Assembly (NCBI RefSeq): GCF_018860665.1
Contig: NZ_JAHKPK010000018.1
Span: forward strand, 207,859-271,858
Length of the DNA: 64,000 nucleotides
Reading direction: 5' to 3'
Origin: Pacificibacter marinus
Lineage (GTDB): Bacteria; Pseudomonadota; Alphaproteobacteria; Rhodobacterales; Rhodobacteraceae
In this document: piece by piece, positions 49,862 to 59,134 of the stretch
Layout: every line of letters starts with the position of its first letter
Numbering within the stretch: the stretch's first letter is position 1
The notes under the pieces: generated by a model
Seen by the model: the letters and a program-made list of their open reading frames with translations, nothing else
Database searches by the model: none
What the model was told of the DNA's origin: nothing
Made by a program: the position numbers and the translations under genes

Positions 49862-50866
49862 TTAAACCGTTGATGCATTTGTCAGTTTCGACAGTGTGCC
49901 CTTCATCCACATCTGAATGATCCTATACGCGATGTAGGCAACCGCCAAAGTGGCCAGTACCAGTTCAATTCCGCCAATATAGCGAAACGGCATAGGCAAG
50001 ATCAGGGAAACCATAAACATCATGTTGGCAAATGCCGCCATAGGGAACGTAAACGCGCCCCACATCGGGGAAAAGCCGCCTTTGGTAAGATAACGCGCCC
50101 CGATGAGGCAGACCAAAAGCCCGGTCAAGCCGATCCAGCCAAAGGCAAACCCAACAGCGTAATAGCCCAAAAGCACAGAGACGATACCAAACAAAGACAC
50201 TGGTGCCATATGGATCGCCAGCAAGGGCCGCAAGGGCGCAGGCACGCCCGCGCGCAGGAATTGCAGCGCAGAAATCAGCCAAATAGCAATCGCAATCGGC
50301 AAGGTGGTGGCATAAATCATCGCGGACAAACCAACCCAGCCCAATGGCACAGCAGCCACGGGTGCGATGATAAAGCCAACAAAGCTGAGGTGCCACACAG
50401 GTGTAACGCGGCGCTGTTCGGCTGGCCCTAAAATCAACGCCCGAATAATGATGATCGCGCCAATGGCATGGGCAAACAGCCCTGAAAACAGCACAATATT
50501 GGCCCCTAAAGTCCAATAGGGCACCAGAGTTGCCGCCAACAAAAACATCGATGCGGTCATCGCCGACAGCCCCGCCCGCCCCGGCAAAATTTTCGCATCG
50601 TCCAGCAAAGCACTTGGACGACGTATCACTTTGGCCTTAAGGGCGATACCTGCAAAAAGATAAAGCAGGCAGACCGCGCCAAGCCAAAGCTCTCCGATCC
50701 AAGACGGCGCGCCAAGGTGCAAAGATGCCGAGCGCCACGCCAAGCCAATACCAAACAATCCCAAAATCGGCGGGAAAATCGCCAAAGGCGTCGCGCGCCA
50801 CAGACCTTTGGGGGCCGCGTTGAATGGTTTGGGGCTCAGGCGTTGGGATGGAGGTGTCTGGGTCAT
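49862..50866 (-). CDS. TDT/SLAC1-family transporter (TehA-like)
   Basis: Inner-membrane protein of 334 residues with about ten spans. Family-type stretches: ATPLAIFPPILGLFGIGLAW, then VTPVWHLSFVGFIIAPVAAV, and the pore-helix region FPMAAFANMMFMVSLILP. Relatives include TehA of E. coli, plant SLAC1 anion channels and sulfite exporters. Which anion is moved cannot be told from sequence. It stands alone between guaB and the agl operon. Confidence 0.86.
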   Translation of the reverse strand: MTQTPPSQRLSPKPFNAAPKGLWRATPLAIFPPILGLFGIGLAWRSASLHLGAPSWIGELWLGAVCLLYLFAGIALKAKVIRRPSALLDDAKILPGRAGLSAMTASMFLLAATLVPYWTLGANIVLFSGLFAHAIGAIIIIRALILGPAEQRRVTPVWHLSFVGFIIAPVAAVPLGWVGLSAMIYATTLPIAIAIWLISALQFLRAGVPAPLRPLLAIHMAPVSLFGIVSVLLGYYAVGFAFGWIGLTGLLVCLIGARYLTKGGFSPMWGAFTFPMAAFANMMFMVSLILPMPFRYIGGIELVLATLAVAYIAYRIIQMWMKGTLSKLTNASTV

Positions 50867-50989
50867 GTGCCTATCCTACATATTATAAATCACGAATATC
50901 ATTTGCGCTGTCGCGGCGCTAGGGGGCTTGTCGGTGATGGGCTGTGCCGCGGTGTCACAGCGCAAATGCCCACGCCAACACCACGTACA

Positions 50990-51018
50990 AAACAATAGGG
51001 CCGCCCGAAGGCAGCCCT
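50990..51018 (-). terminator. Rho-independent terminator of the aglEFGAK operon
   Basis: AGGGCTGCC and GGCGGCCCT arms (minus strand) around TTCG, followed by ATTGTTTT. It lies 30 bp past the aglK stop. Confidence 0.8.
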
Positions 51019-51047
51019 ATGTTCAACATCTCAACAAAACCAATAGG

Positions 51048-52133
51048 TTATTTGCGCATCGTTACGCCATCTGCAAACAAATGCACTTTGGCTGGATCAG
51101 CGGTGAGGCTGATCTGAGTGCCGCGCAACCCTTTGTGAATACCAAGCAACTTAGCGATCACAGGCGCTTCATCGCGTTCGCCTTTGAAGTAAACCAAAGT
51201 GACCTCGCCCAAAGCTTCGGTGAAATTCACCGTTCCGTTGACGATACCCGTCCCCTCGACCGTAGTGAAATCTTCGGGACGCACGCCGACGTTGACCTTG
51301 CGGCCCTTATCGCTGTCTTGGGTCGCAATGGCAGAAACAGCAACGCCGCCACCCGCCAGTTTCACAGTTGTTTGCGCGCCTGTTTCAACGATCTCACCGG
51401 GAATCAGATTCATCGCAGGCGAGCCGATAAATTGCGCCACGAATTCATTATCAGGGCGCTCGTAGAGATCCAGCGGAGAGCCCACTTGCGCGATACCTTT
51501 GTTGGCCAAAACCACGATACGGTCTGCCAAAGTCATGGCCTCGACTTGATCGTGGGTCACGTAAACCATGGTGGAGTTTGGCATGGATTCTTTGAGCTGG
51601 GCAATCTCGATCCGGGTGGCCACGCGCAACGCTGCGTCCAGATTGGACAGCGGTTCGTCGAACAAATAGACTTTTGGATCGCGCACAATCGCGCGCCCAA
51701 TGGCCACCCGTTGACGTTGACCGCCAGACAGCGCTTTCGGCAAACGATCCAGATACGCATCAAGCTGCAAAATCTTAGCCGCATTGCCAACAGCCTCATC
51801 GATCTCAGCCTTGGATTTTTTGGCCAATTTCAACGCGAATGCCATGTTATCGCGCACCGTCATATGTGGGTAAAGCGCGTAGGATTGAAACACCATCGCG
51901 ATACCACGCTGCGCGGGCGGCACGTCATTTACGACCACGCCATCGATCTCGAAGGTGCCACTTGATATTTTCTCAAGCCCCGCGATCATCCGCAGCAATG
52001 TGGATTTACCACAACCGGAAGGCCCGACGAAAACCACCAGTTCGCCAGTTTTGATATCGAGGTTGATATCTTTGAGGACCTCGATCTTGCCGCCATAGGT
52101 TTTTGCGACGTTTGTGAGTGTAAGCTCTGCCAT
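51048..52133 (-). CDS. aglK: Alpha-glucoside ABC transporter ATP-binding protein AglK
   Basis: ATPase of a CUT1-type sugar importer, 361 residues. Walker A VGPSGCGKSTLLRMIAG, Q-loop VFQSYALYPHMTVRDNM, signature LSGGQRQRVAIGRAIV, Walker B VYLFDEPLSNLDAALR and the H-loop VYVTHDQVEAMTLADRI are intact. The C-terminal third holds the TOBE/MalK-type regulatory domain (VGVRPEDFTTVEGTG). It is the last gene of aglEFGAK, 15 bp after aglA, and probably serves AglF and AglG. Confidence 0.94.
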   Translation of the reverse strand: MAELTLTNVAKTYGGKIEVLKDINLDIKTGELVVFVGPSGCGKSTLLRMIAGLEKISSGTFEIDGVVVNDVPPAQRGIAMVFQSYALYPHMTVRDNMAFALKLAKKSKAEIDEAVGNAAKILQLDAYLDRLPKALSGGQRQRVAIGRAIVRDPKVYLFDEPLSNLDAALRVATRIEIAQLKESMPNSTMVYVTHDQVEAMTLADRIVVLANKGIAQVGSPLDLYERPDNEFVAQFIGSPAMNLIPGEIVETGAQTTVKLAGGGVAVSAIATQDSDKGRKVNVGVRPEDFTTVEGTGIVNGTVNFTEALGEVTLVYFKGERDEAPVIAKLLGIHKGLRGTQISLTADPAKVHLFADGVTMRK

Positions 52134-52148
52134 TTTGATCCCCTGCCC

Positions 52149-53804
52149 TTAAGTCAATTTGCGTTGCAAAATGCAGGGCTGCCATGGCCCCAAATTTAAT
52201 GTTCCGCCCTGTGGTACCGCGTGGCTCACGGCGCTGTCTATCACCTGCCAATTACCGCGAGGCACCTCAAGCTTAGCGTTTTCATCCGTTAGATTGAAAG
52301 CGCAGTATAATTCCTCATCACTGCCAGCGCGCGTAAAGACCAAACAACCTTGATCAACGCTCATCGGGCTACATGTACCGGTTTTGAGCGCCTCATGGGC
52401 TTGGCGCAACGCGATGGCGTGACGATAATGATGAATGATTGACCCAGAATCTGCCTCGGACTGTGCTACGCTCTGGCCCAGATGATCCGTGCTGACCGGC
52501 AACCATGTTTTGTCTGCCTCCGAGAACCCGCCATTTTGGTTAGAATTCTCCCAAACCATCGGCGTGCGACAGCCATCGCGACCTTTGAATTCAGGCCAAA
52601 ACGCGATGCCGTAAGGGTCTTGCAGGTCTTCAAAGGCGACATCCGCTTCTTGCAAACCAAGTTCTTCGCCTTGATAAATACAAGCCGATCCCTTGAGGCA
52701 CATCATCAACGTCGTGAACATGCGCTGTGCGTCATCGGTCAAATTCCAGCGCGTTGGATGGCGCATGACATCGTGGTTGGAAAACGCCCAACAGGCCCAG
52801 CCGTCTGTTGCGACCTCATCGACATGATCCATCACGTCTTTGATATATTGCGCCGTCGGCTTGTCACCGGACAACAATTCAAAAGCATAACACATATGCA
52901 TCAAATCATCACCAGCGGTATATTGGCCCAAGATTTCAAGACCCAGTTGCTCATCCCCAACTTCACCTACGGCTGCGGCATTATAAGGCTGCATCACGGC
53001 GCGCAGTTTGCGCAAAAAGTTCAGGTTTTCAGGGCGTGATTTGTCATAAATATGTTGCTGCCAGTTGTACGGGTTGACCGCAGGTGCCGTTTTGGCCGAA
53101 CGCGCCTCGACTGGCAGTGCGGGATTGTCGCGCAGCTCTGCATCATGAGTGTAAAAATTGATCGTATCCAGACGGAACCCATCCACACCACGCTCAAGCC
53201 AAAAACGCCCGACATCAAGCAAAGCCTCTTGCACCTGCGGTTCGTGAAAATTCAAATCAGGCTGCGAGGTCAAGAAGTTGTGCAAGAAATATTGCATCCG
53301 TCCTGCATCCCACTGCCAGGCTGAACCGCCGAAAATTGACAGCCAATTGTTGGGCGGCGTGCCATCGGGTTTGGCATCGGCCCAGACATACCAATTGGCC
53401 TTGTCGTTGTCATGCGACTTGCGGCTCTCAACGAACCAAGGGTGCTGATCCGAGGTGTGAGATAACACCAGATCAATCATGACTTTGACGCCGTGAGCAT
53501 GGGCCGTCTCGATAACAGCATCGAAATCACTCAACTGGCCAAACATCGGGTCCACGTCGCAATAATCAGAGACGTCGTAGCCGAAATCTTTCATCGGTGA
53601 GGTGAAAAACGGTGAAATCCAAATCGCGTCCACGCCCAGTGAAGCAATATAGGGCAAGCGTTTGACGATACCAGCAAGGTCGCCAATGCCGTCGCCTGTG
53701 CTGTCCTGATAAGAACGCGGATAGATTTGATAAATAACAGCCCCCCGCCACCAATCGGGGTCACGGGAAAAGGGCTGCGCAGTGTGAAGTGTTTGAACGG
53801 TCAT
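52149..53804 (-). CDS. aglA: GH13 alpha-glucosidase AglA
   Basis: Intracellular hydrolase for alpha-glucosides such as sucrose, maltose and trehalose-type sugars, 551 residues. The four GH13 regions are present: DLVLSHTSDQHPWF; GFRLDTINFYTHD with the catalytic nucleophile Asp; VGEVGDEQ with the acid/base Glu; and FSNHDVMRHPTRW. No signal peptide, so it acts on imported sugar. It lies 16 bp after aglG. Substrate range within GH13 cannot be fixed from sequence. Confidence 0.93.
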   Translation of the reverse strand: MTVQTLHTAQPFSRDPDWWRGAVIYQIYPRSYQDSTGDGIGDLAGIVKRLPYIASLGVDAIWISPFFTSPMKDFGYDVSDYCDVDPMFGQLSDFDAVIETAHAHGVKVMIDLVLSHTSDQHPWFVESRKSHDNDKANWYVWADAKPDGTPPNNWLSIFGGSAWQWDAGRMQYFLHNFLTSQPDLNFHEPQVQEALLDVGRFWLERGVDGFRLDTINFYTHDAELRDNPALPVEARSAKTAPAVNPYNWQQHIYDKSRPENLNFLRKLRAVMQPYNAAAVGEVGDEQLGLEILGQYTAGDDLMHMCYAFELLSGDKPTAQYIKDVMDHVDEVATDGWACWAFSNHDVMRHPTRWNLTDDAQRMFTTLMMCLKGSACIYQGEELGLQEADVAFEDLQDPYGIAFWPEFKGRDGCRTPMVWENSNQNGGFSEADKTWLPVSTDHLGQSVAQSEADSGSIIHHYRHAIALRQAHEALKTGTCSPMSVDQGCLVFTRAGSDEELYCAFNLTDENAKLEVPRGNWQVIDSAVSHAVPQGGTLNLGPWQPCILQRKLT

Positions 53805-53820
53805 GTTTAAGAGACTTTTC

Positions 53821-54975
53821 TTATTTTACGGAGCCGGCCAACAAGCCGCGCACCAAATATTTTTGCATAGCGAAGAAGACGCACAATGGCACAGAGATCG
53901 ACACGAAAGCCGCCGTGGCCAAGATTTCCCAGTTGCCACCTCTGGATCCCAAAAGCTCAACGATTTGACGGGTCATAACAGTGGTGTCGCCGGAACTGTC
54001 GATTAAGAACACAAGTGCCACAAGCAGATCATTCCATGTCCATAAGAACTGGAAAATCGCAAAAGACGCGAGCGCTGGAAAAGACAGAGGCAGAATGATT
54101 TTGACGAAAATCTGAAACTCGGTCGCGCCATCAACGCGAGCATTTTCGATGATGTCTTTGGGTAAACCGACCATGTAGTTGCGCAACAGATAAATCGCCA
54201 ATGGCAAACCGAAACCTGTGTGCGCCAGCCAAACCCCCAAGTATCCTTTACCGATGCCAACTTGCAGATGCAGTTTGAGCAGCGGAATAAGCGCCAGTTG
54301 CAAAGGCACAACCAGTAGCCCCACCACAAAGGCAATCAAAAGAGCGCGGCCCGGAAAGTCCATCCACGCCAATGCGTAAGCCGCGAATGCCGCGATCAAA
54401 ATCGGAATAATAGTCGATGGGATAGACACGGTGAGCGTGTTGAAAAACGCCTTTGACATCGAGGATGTGCCCGACTCTTTGCTCAACACATGTTTGTAAT
54501 TGGTGAGCGAAAAACTGGGCGGAGTTGTGGCTGTCAAAAACACGCGTTGACCCCGTGATCCCGTAAATTCTGTATCATTTACAAATCGATAGTCCCCGTT
54601 GACCTCGACTGTCAAACGCCCCTTTTCGCCCAAATCCGCAGTTTCGCCCGCAGCATAAGCCGAAATGTCCTTAGAAGACGTGCCCCAAACAGAAACATCA
54701 CCTTCCACCGCGCCGTCTTGCGCAAACAGATTGCCCTCGATGACATAAAGTTCGTCAAGCAGCTTTTGCTGATCAGGCTTTTCTGCGCGAATAACAACAT
54801 TTTGTTCTTGTGAAAACAGTGACTTCCACCATCCGGTAGAAGCGATTTGATCCGCGGAACGAAAACTTGAGACGAACAATCCTAATGTCGGCAACAACCA
54901 CAGCAGCACCAATACAACCACCGAAAAATGGACTGCCCAAGTGAGGGAAGATTTTTGACCTGCAATATTATCCAT
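53821..54975 (-). CDS. aglG: Alpha-glucoside ABC transporter permease AglG
   Basis: Inner-membrane permease of 384 residues with an N-terminal span, a long periplasmic insert (about 55-165) and five more spans. The EAA loop reads ENARVDGATEFQIFVKIILP. The long periplasmic segment is a feature of AglG proteins compared with MalG. It partners AglF and AglK. It starts 12 bp after aglF with an AGGGAG site. Confidence 0.93.
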   Translation of the reverse strand: MDNIAGQKSSLTWAVHFSVVVLVLLWLLPTLGLFVSSFRSADQIASTGWWKSLFSQEQNVVIRAEKPDQQKLLDELYVIEGNLFAQDGAVEGDVSVWGTSSKDISAYAAGETADLGEKGRLTVEVNGDYRFVNDTEFTGSRGQRVFLTATTPPSFSLTNYKHVLSKESGTSSMSKAFFNTLTVSIPSTIIPILIAAFAAYALAWMDFPGRALLIAFVVGLLVVPLQLALIPLLKLHLQVGIGKGYLGVWLAHTGFGLPLAIYLLRNYMVGLPKDIIENARVDGATEFQIFVKIILPLSFPALASFAIFQFLWTWNDLLVALVFLIDSSGDTTVMTRQIVELLGSRGGNWEILATAAFVSISVPLCVFFAMQKYLVRGLLAGSVK

Positions 54976-54987
54976 GTGTGGTCTCCC

Positions 54988-55989
54988 TTACTTCATTTCT
55001 TTGCGCGCGTTGCGCACGTTCCAGATCAAAATCGGCGAAACAAGCAACATGATAATCATCGCAGCCGCCGACCCGACACCCCAATCCGAGGCCCGGAACA
55101 ATTTGTCGTACATGTAGTTGGCCAAGACCTGCGTTTCCCATTGACCATTGGTCATCGCGAACACGATATCGAAGACCTTTAACACCGTGATCGTGATCGT
55201 GGTCCAAACCACAACAATCGTGCCGACAATCTGCGGCATCTTGATTTTAAAGAAGATTTGGAACGGATTGGCCCCATCAACGATGGCTGCTTCTATGGTC
55301 TCTTCTGGCACACCGCGCAAAGCGGCTGACAAAATAACCATGGCAAAACCGGTCTGAATCCAGATCAACACTGCCATCAAAAAGAAGTTATTCCAAAACG
55401 GTATCGTCAACCAAGTGTGCGATGTGTCCCCGCCCATGAAAATATAAACCGCGTTCAATATCCCGATCTGGTCCGCGCCCTCGGGCCGCGCATCATAGAC
55501 CAATTTCCAAATCACAGAGGCCCCCACGAATGAAATGGCCATCGGCATGAAAATAATGGATTTCGCGACAGCCCCCCATTTGATCCGGTCTGTCAGTTGC
55601 GCCACCAAAAGCCCAAAGGTCGTCGACAGAGCAGGCACAACCAACAACCACAAAAAGTTGTTGCGCAAGGCCTCCCAGAACTTTTGCTCCGAGAACATCT
55701 GACGGTAGTTATCGAGCCCAACAAATGCGCCATCAAGCCTGCGATCCGTCAAAGACAGGCGCAGTGTTTCGAACACAGGGTAAGCAAGATACAGTGACAG
55801 TGCGGCAAGCGCAGGGAACAAAAACAACCACGGTCGGACCATATTTGCGCGATTGATATTACGGCCAGCATGACGACCGCGCGCAGGAAACAACACCTTA
55901 TCTAAGAAGACATTCGAGAAGTAAAAGTAACCAATACAGGCACTTACCCCAATTATGATAGTCAAAAGACCTTGAATGGCCGGATGCAT
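54988..55989 (-). CDS. aglF: Alpha-glucoside ABC transporter permease AglF
   Basis: Second permease of the importer, 333 residues with about eight hydrophobic segments. The EAA loop reads EAAIVDGANPFQIFFKIKMP. The N-terminal half carries RPWLFLFPALAALSLYLAYP and FLWLLVVPALSTTFGLLVA. A GGAGAGGGGATAGG site precedes ATG. It lies 293 bp downstream of aglE; a hairpin between them should reduce read-through so that the binding protein is made in excess. Confidence 0.93.
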   Translation of the reverse strand: MHPAIQGLLTIIIGVSACIGYFYFSNVFLDKVLFPARGRHAGRNINRANMVRPWLFLFPALAALSLYLAYPVFETLRLSLTDRRLDGAFVGLDNYRQMFSEQKFWEALRNNFLWLLVVPALSTTFGLLVAQLTDRIKWGAVAKSIIFMPMAISFVGASVIWKLVYDARPEGADQIGILNAVYIFMGGDTSHTWLTIPFWNNFFLMAVLIWIQTGFAMVILSAALRGVPEETIEAAIVDGANPFQIFFKIKMPQIVGTIVVVWTTITITVLKVFDIVFAMTNGQWETQVLANYMYDKLFRASDWGVGSAAAMIIMLLVSPILIWNVRNARKEMK

Positions 55990-56039
55990 CCTATCCCCTC
56001 TCCATCGCGTATACGCGTTTTTTTAAGCAAACCGTTTCT

Positions 56040-56052
56040 AAAACCCGGTTTT
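56040..56052. promoter_or_regulatory. AAAACC-C-GGTTTT palindrome upstream of aglF
   Basis: AAAACCCGGTTTT is an inverted repeat with one central base, 51 bp upstream of aglF. LacI-type sites often have this style of symmetry, but it differs from the three AglR-like sites. It may be a second operator or an RNA hairpin arm. Confidence 0.3.
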
Positions 56053-56230
56053 CAATTTTTGTCCCAGAGATACAGCGGCGATCTCAATCGAGCGCGATAC
56101 AGATGCATCAAAGCATCTTATCCTTGTTGCACGGCGATAGCTTAACATAGAAACGTTTTAAGCCATCAGCGAACATCAATAACTCGCGGCTATCGTTCGT
56201 CATCGCACTTAATCTCATTACATAAAGGCG

Positions 56231-56263
56231 AAAAAGGGCAACCCAGCACAAACCGGATTGCCC
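56231..56263 (-). terminator. Intercistronic terminator between aglE and aglF
   Basis: On the minus strand GGGCAATCC pairs with GGGTTGCCC (one mismatch), followed by TTTTT. Binding-protein genes often have such a partial terminator to set expression above that of the permeases. Confidence 0.7.
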
Positions 56264-56282
56264 ATTAAGTCTTAGAGCCGAC

Positions 56283-57566
56283 TTACTTAAGTGCGTCCCA
56301 TGAGGACTGGATCTCAGTCGCAACTTCCATCGCGTCTTTTCCACCAGCGTAATCAACCATGCCGGTCCAGAAAGACCCTGCACCAACGCCACCTGGCATC
56401 AGATCAGATCCATCGAACCGGAATGTAGTAGCATTCAAAAGAATGTCATTCATCGAACGCGCAGAGTCTGTCGCAAATTTCGAGACATCAACGCCCTTGT
56501 GTGGAGTTAAGAAACTGCCAACCGCCATCCACACTTCATGTGCAGCTGGATCACGCAAGAATTCAACCAACGCTTGCGCCCCTTCAGATGGGTTGGTGAT
56601 GGCAAACAATGTGCCTCCGCCCAAGACGGGGTTACCCAATTCTTTTTCCGCGTAGGATGGGAAGTAGAAGAAATCAGCATCTTCGCCAACAACCGTACCC
56701 TCAGGGAAGAATGCCGGAACGAAGGACGCCTGACGGTGCATGTAACACTGTGGAGGCGACGCAAACATGCCTTTGGGGCTGTCACGGAAGTCAGTAGATG
56801 CCACGGCGCCAGCACCACCAGCAACATAGTCGTCGTTTCGCGCAAACGCACCAAATTCTTCAATGGCGGCCACAATACGCGGGTCGTTAAATTTAATTTC
56901 ATTCTTCACCCAAGCGTCGTAAACGTCAGGTGTTTGAGTGCGCAACAGCAAGTCTTCGACCCAATCGGTCGCCGGCCAACCCGTAGCAGCCCCTGATCCC
57001 AGACCGATACACCAAGGCGTGCCGCCGTCTGCAACGATTTGATCGGAAAGTGTTTTAAGCTCTTCCATGGATGTTGGCACTTCGTAACCAGCATCTTCGA
57101 AGTTTTCAGGTGAATACCATACCAAGGATTTCAAATCGACGCGGAAGAACATGCCGTAAAGCTCTTCATCGCCAGATTCATTAGCATAGGTTCCCAGATC
57201 GACCCAGGACTGCCCCGCCGCGTAATTGTCGCGCACCCACTCGGCTGTGCCCTCTTTCAACGGCGTCAAAAAACCGCGTGACGCAAGATCAGCGGCCAAA
57301 CCGGGTTGCGGGAAAATCGCGATATTTGGAGCCGAGCCAGCTTCAGAATCGATAAGAATTTGCTGCTCAAAGCTGTCAGAACCTACATATTTCACAGTCG
57401 CGCCAGTGCGCTCCTCAAAGATATCAAAGACGGCTTCGATAACTTCAGCCTCTTGGCTCAACCATGACCCCGATACGGTAATTGTTTCGCCAGACAAATC
57501 TTGCGCGGATACGGAACCGGCAACAAGGGCTGCCATAGCCGCGCCAGTCATAAGTGTCTTTTTCAT
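56283..57566 (-). CDS. aglE: Alpha-glucoside ABC transporter substrate-binding protein AglE
   Basis: Periplasmic sugar-binding protein of 427 residues. Its signal peptide (KKTLMTGAAMAALVAGSVSA, cleavage after VSA/QD) is followed by a CUT1-type binding-protein fold with EAVFDIFEERTGATVKYVGS. ATG 57566 has a GGGAGG site nine bases upstream; a longer frame to 57677 would put residues before the signal peptide. First gene of the aglEFGAK operon. Candidate AglR operator CAAAGCGCTTTG lies 73 bp upstream of its start. Confidence 0.94.
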   Translation of the reverse strand: MKKTLMTGAAMAALVAGSVSAQDLSGETITVSGSWLSQEAEVIEAVFDIFEERTGATVKYVGSDSFEQQILIDSEAGSAPNIAIFPQPGLAADLASRGFLTPLKEGTAEWVRDNYAAGQSWVDLGTYANESGDEELYGMFFRVDLKSLVWYSPENFEDAGYEVPTSMEELKTLSDQIVADGGTPWCIGLGSGAATGWPATDWVEDLLLRTQTPDVYDAWVKNEIKFNDPRIVAAIEEFGAFARNDDYVAGGAGAVASTDFRDSPKGMFASPPQCYMHRQASFVPAFFPEGTVVGEDADFFYFPSYAEKELGNPVLGGGTLFAITNPSEGAQALVEFLRDPAAHEVWMAVGSFLTPHKGVDVSKFATDSARSMNDILLNATTFRFDGSDLMPGGVGAGSFWTGMVDYAGGKDAMEVATEIQSSWDALK

Positions 57567-57637
57567 ATAAAACCTCCCAGTTTCAGTGCCCCTTTGGGGG
57601 ATAAATCTACCGACTCGCTTGCGATGCCGACAGGCTT

Positions 57638-57651
57638 TCAAAGCGCTTTGG
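57638..57651. promoter_or_regulatory. Candidate AglR operator upstream of aglE
   Basis: TCAAAGCGCTTTGG contains the perfect 12-bp palindrome CAAAGCGCTTTG with the central CG step typical of LacI-family sites. It lies in the aglE-aglR divergent region. Two near copies occur at 57813-57826 and 58977-58990. Confidence 0.75.
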
Positions 57652-57812
57652 TGGATTGAACATCCTCGAAAGACCAAAGCAAGTCAATCACCAACCTAAC
57701 GAAAACCACAAGAAATCCAAGAAACAACCACCTATGGTTGTAAAGCAGACAAGAAAAACATATTTTCAATGTTTGCCTATGCTCAGAAACCTGACTAGTC
57801 TTTATAGACGCT

Positions 57813-57826
57813 TCATAGCGTTTTGG
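57813..57826. promoter_or_regulatory. Candidate AglR operator at the aglR ribosome-binding site
   Basis: TCATAGCGTTTTGG differs at two of 14 positions from the copy at 57638-57651. It touches the GGAGG of aglR, 12 bp before its ATG, so binding here would suit autoregulation. Confidence 0.5.
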
Positions 57827-57838
57827 AGGACGACACCC

Positions 57839-58870
57839 ATGAATCTCAAAGAGCTTTCGGCACTCTTAAATCTGTCTCAAACCACGGTCAGCCGTGCGTT
57901 GAACGGCTATCCAGAGGTGTCAGAAGCCACACGAGAACGCGTTGGCAAGGCCGCAAGAGAACATAACTATATTCCAAACACCCGTGCCCAAGGCCTGGCG
58001 ACGGGGCGCACCCATGCTGTCGGCCACGTCATACCGTTATCGACGAAACATGAGGTGGTGAACCCCGTTTTTACCGATTTTATTGCGGGCGCTTCAGAAA
58101 TCTACGCGCAAGAAAACTACGATATGCATCTCACCGTAGTGCCCGACACCAACGAAGAAGCCGCCTATCGTAAAATCGCGTCCAAAGGGTCTGTTGATGG
58201 CGTCATCGTACACGGCCCCGTAGAAAATGATCCTAGAATCAATCTATTACAAAGCATTGGCATGCCCTTTGTCGTGCATGGACGATCCAATACCGAGGTC
58301 GATCAAGACTATGCTTGGGTCGATATGAACAACAAACGTGCTTTTGAGCGTGCCACGAAGTTTCTGATCGATCTGGGACATCGCCGCATCGGATTGCTAA
58401 ACGGACTTGAAAGCATGGATTTTGCGATCCGCCGCCGCGCAGGTTATCAATCGGCACTCGACGCAGCTGGAATCGCCACAGATCCAAGCCTGTGTCGGTC
58501 CGAGGAAATGACCGAAGACTATGGCTACGAATCCACGATGGCCTTTTGCGCGCGTGATACGCCACCAACGGCGATCTTGGCGTCTTCGATTATCGTCGGA
58601 ATCGGTGTGCGCCGTGCGTGCAGCGAATTGAATCTGACGCTTGGCAAAGACTTGTCTTTGATCATTCATGATGACGGCCTTTCTTATTTCCGCAATGGAG
58701 CTGCGGCATCGCAATACACCGCGACGCGGTCTTCGGTGCGTCAGGCAGGCTTAACCTGTGCCGAGCTGCTGATGGAGCAAATCGCCAACCCTGACGTGCC
58801 CAAACGCCATGTTTTAATGGAAGCAGAGCTGATTATCGGCAGCACCACAGGCCCTGCCCCAAGGTCCTAA
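57839..58870 (+). CDS. aglR: LacI-family regulator AglR
   Basis: Repressor of the alpha-glucoside genes, 343 residues. The N-terminal LacI helix-turn-helix is NLKELSALLNLSQTTVSRAL, followed by NGYPEVSEATRERV (the hinge region comes soon after). The ligand-binding part is a periplasmic-binding-protein-like fold with KGSVDGVIVHGPVEND and LGHRRIGLLNGLESMDFA. ATG 57839 has GGAGGA ten bases upstream; the in-frame extension to 57656 is rejected. It diverges from aglE and precedes the GH1 gene. Confidence 0.93.
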   Translation: MNLKELSALLNLSQTTVSRALNGYPEVSEATRERVGKAAREHNYIPNTRAQGLATGRTHAVGHVIPLSTKHEVVNPVFTDFIAGASEIYAQENYDMHLTVVPDTNEEAAYRKIASKGSVDGVIVHGPVENDPRINLLQSIGMPFVVHGRSNTEVDQDYAWVDMNNKRAFERATKFLIDLGHRRIGLLNGLESMDFAIRRRAGYQSALDAAGIATDPSLCRSEEMTEDYGYESTMAFCARDTPPTAILASSIIVGIGVRRACSELNLTLGKDLSLIIHDDGLSYFRNGAAASQYTATRSSVRQAGLTCAELLMEQIANPDVPKRHVLMEAELIIGSTTGPAPRS

Positions 58871-58976
58871 TGCCGCTCGAAATAGCACGATCGCCTGCAT
58901 AGCATTCGCTTAAACTTACGAAAAATCACGCAGCAAGGCTTGAAATTGCCTTGCTCAAATTTCCATTTTGTGAAAT

Positions 58977-58990
58977 CCAAAGCGCTATGG
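58977..58990. promoter_or_regulatory. Candidate AglR operator upstream of the GH1 glucosidase gene
   Basis: CCAAAGCGCTATGG matches the aglE-side site at 12 of 14 positions, keeping AAAGCGCT. It lies about 145 bp upstream of the glucosidase ATG. The three copies indicate one regulon. Confidence 0.65.
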
Positions 58991-59134
58991 AAGCCATTTT
59001 GGCCCCAACAACGCCTTTAATGACGACATCCAAATCTAACCCTCTCGTAAACCTCATTCGCCTGTGCTATTGCGACATCGCTTAACATGTTAGCGCCAAC
59101 ATATCGCAATACGCCCGCTTCTTTGGAGCCCCGC

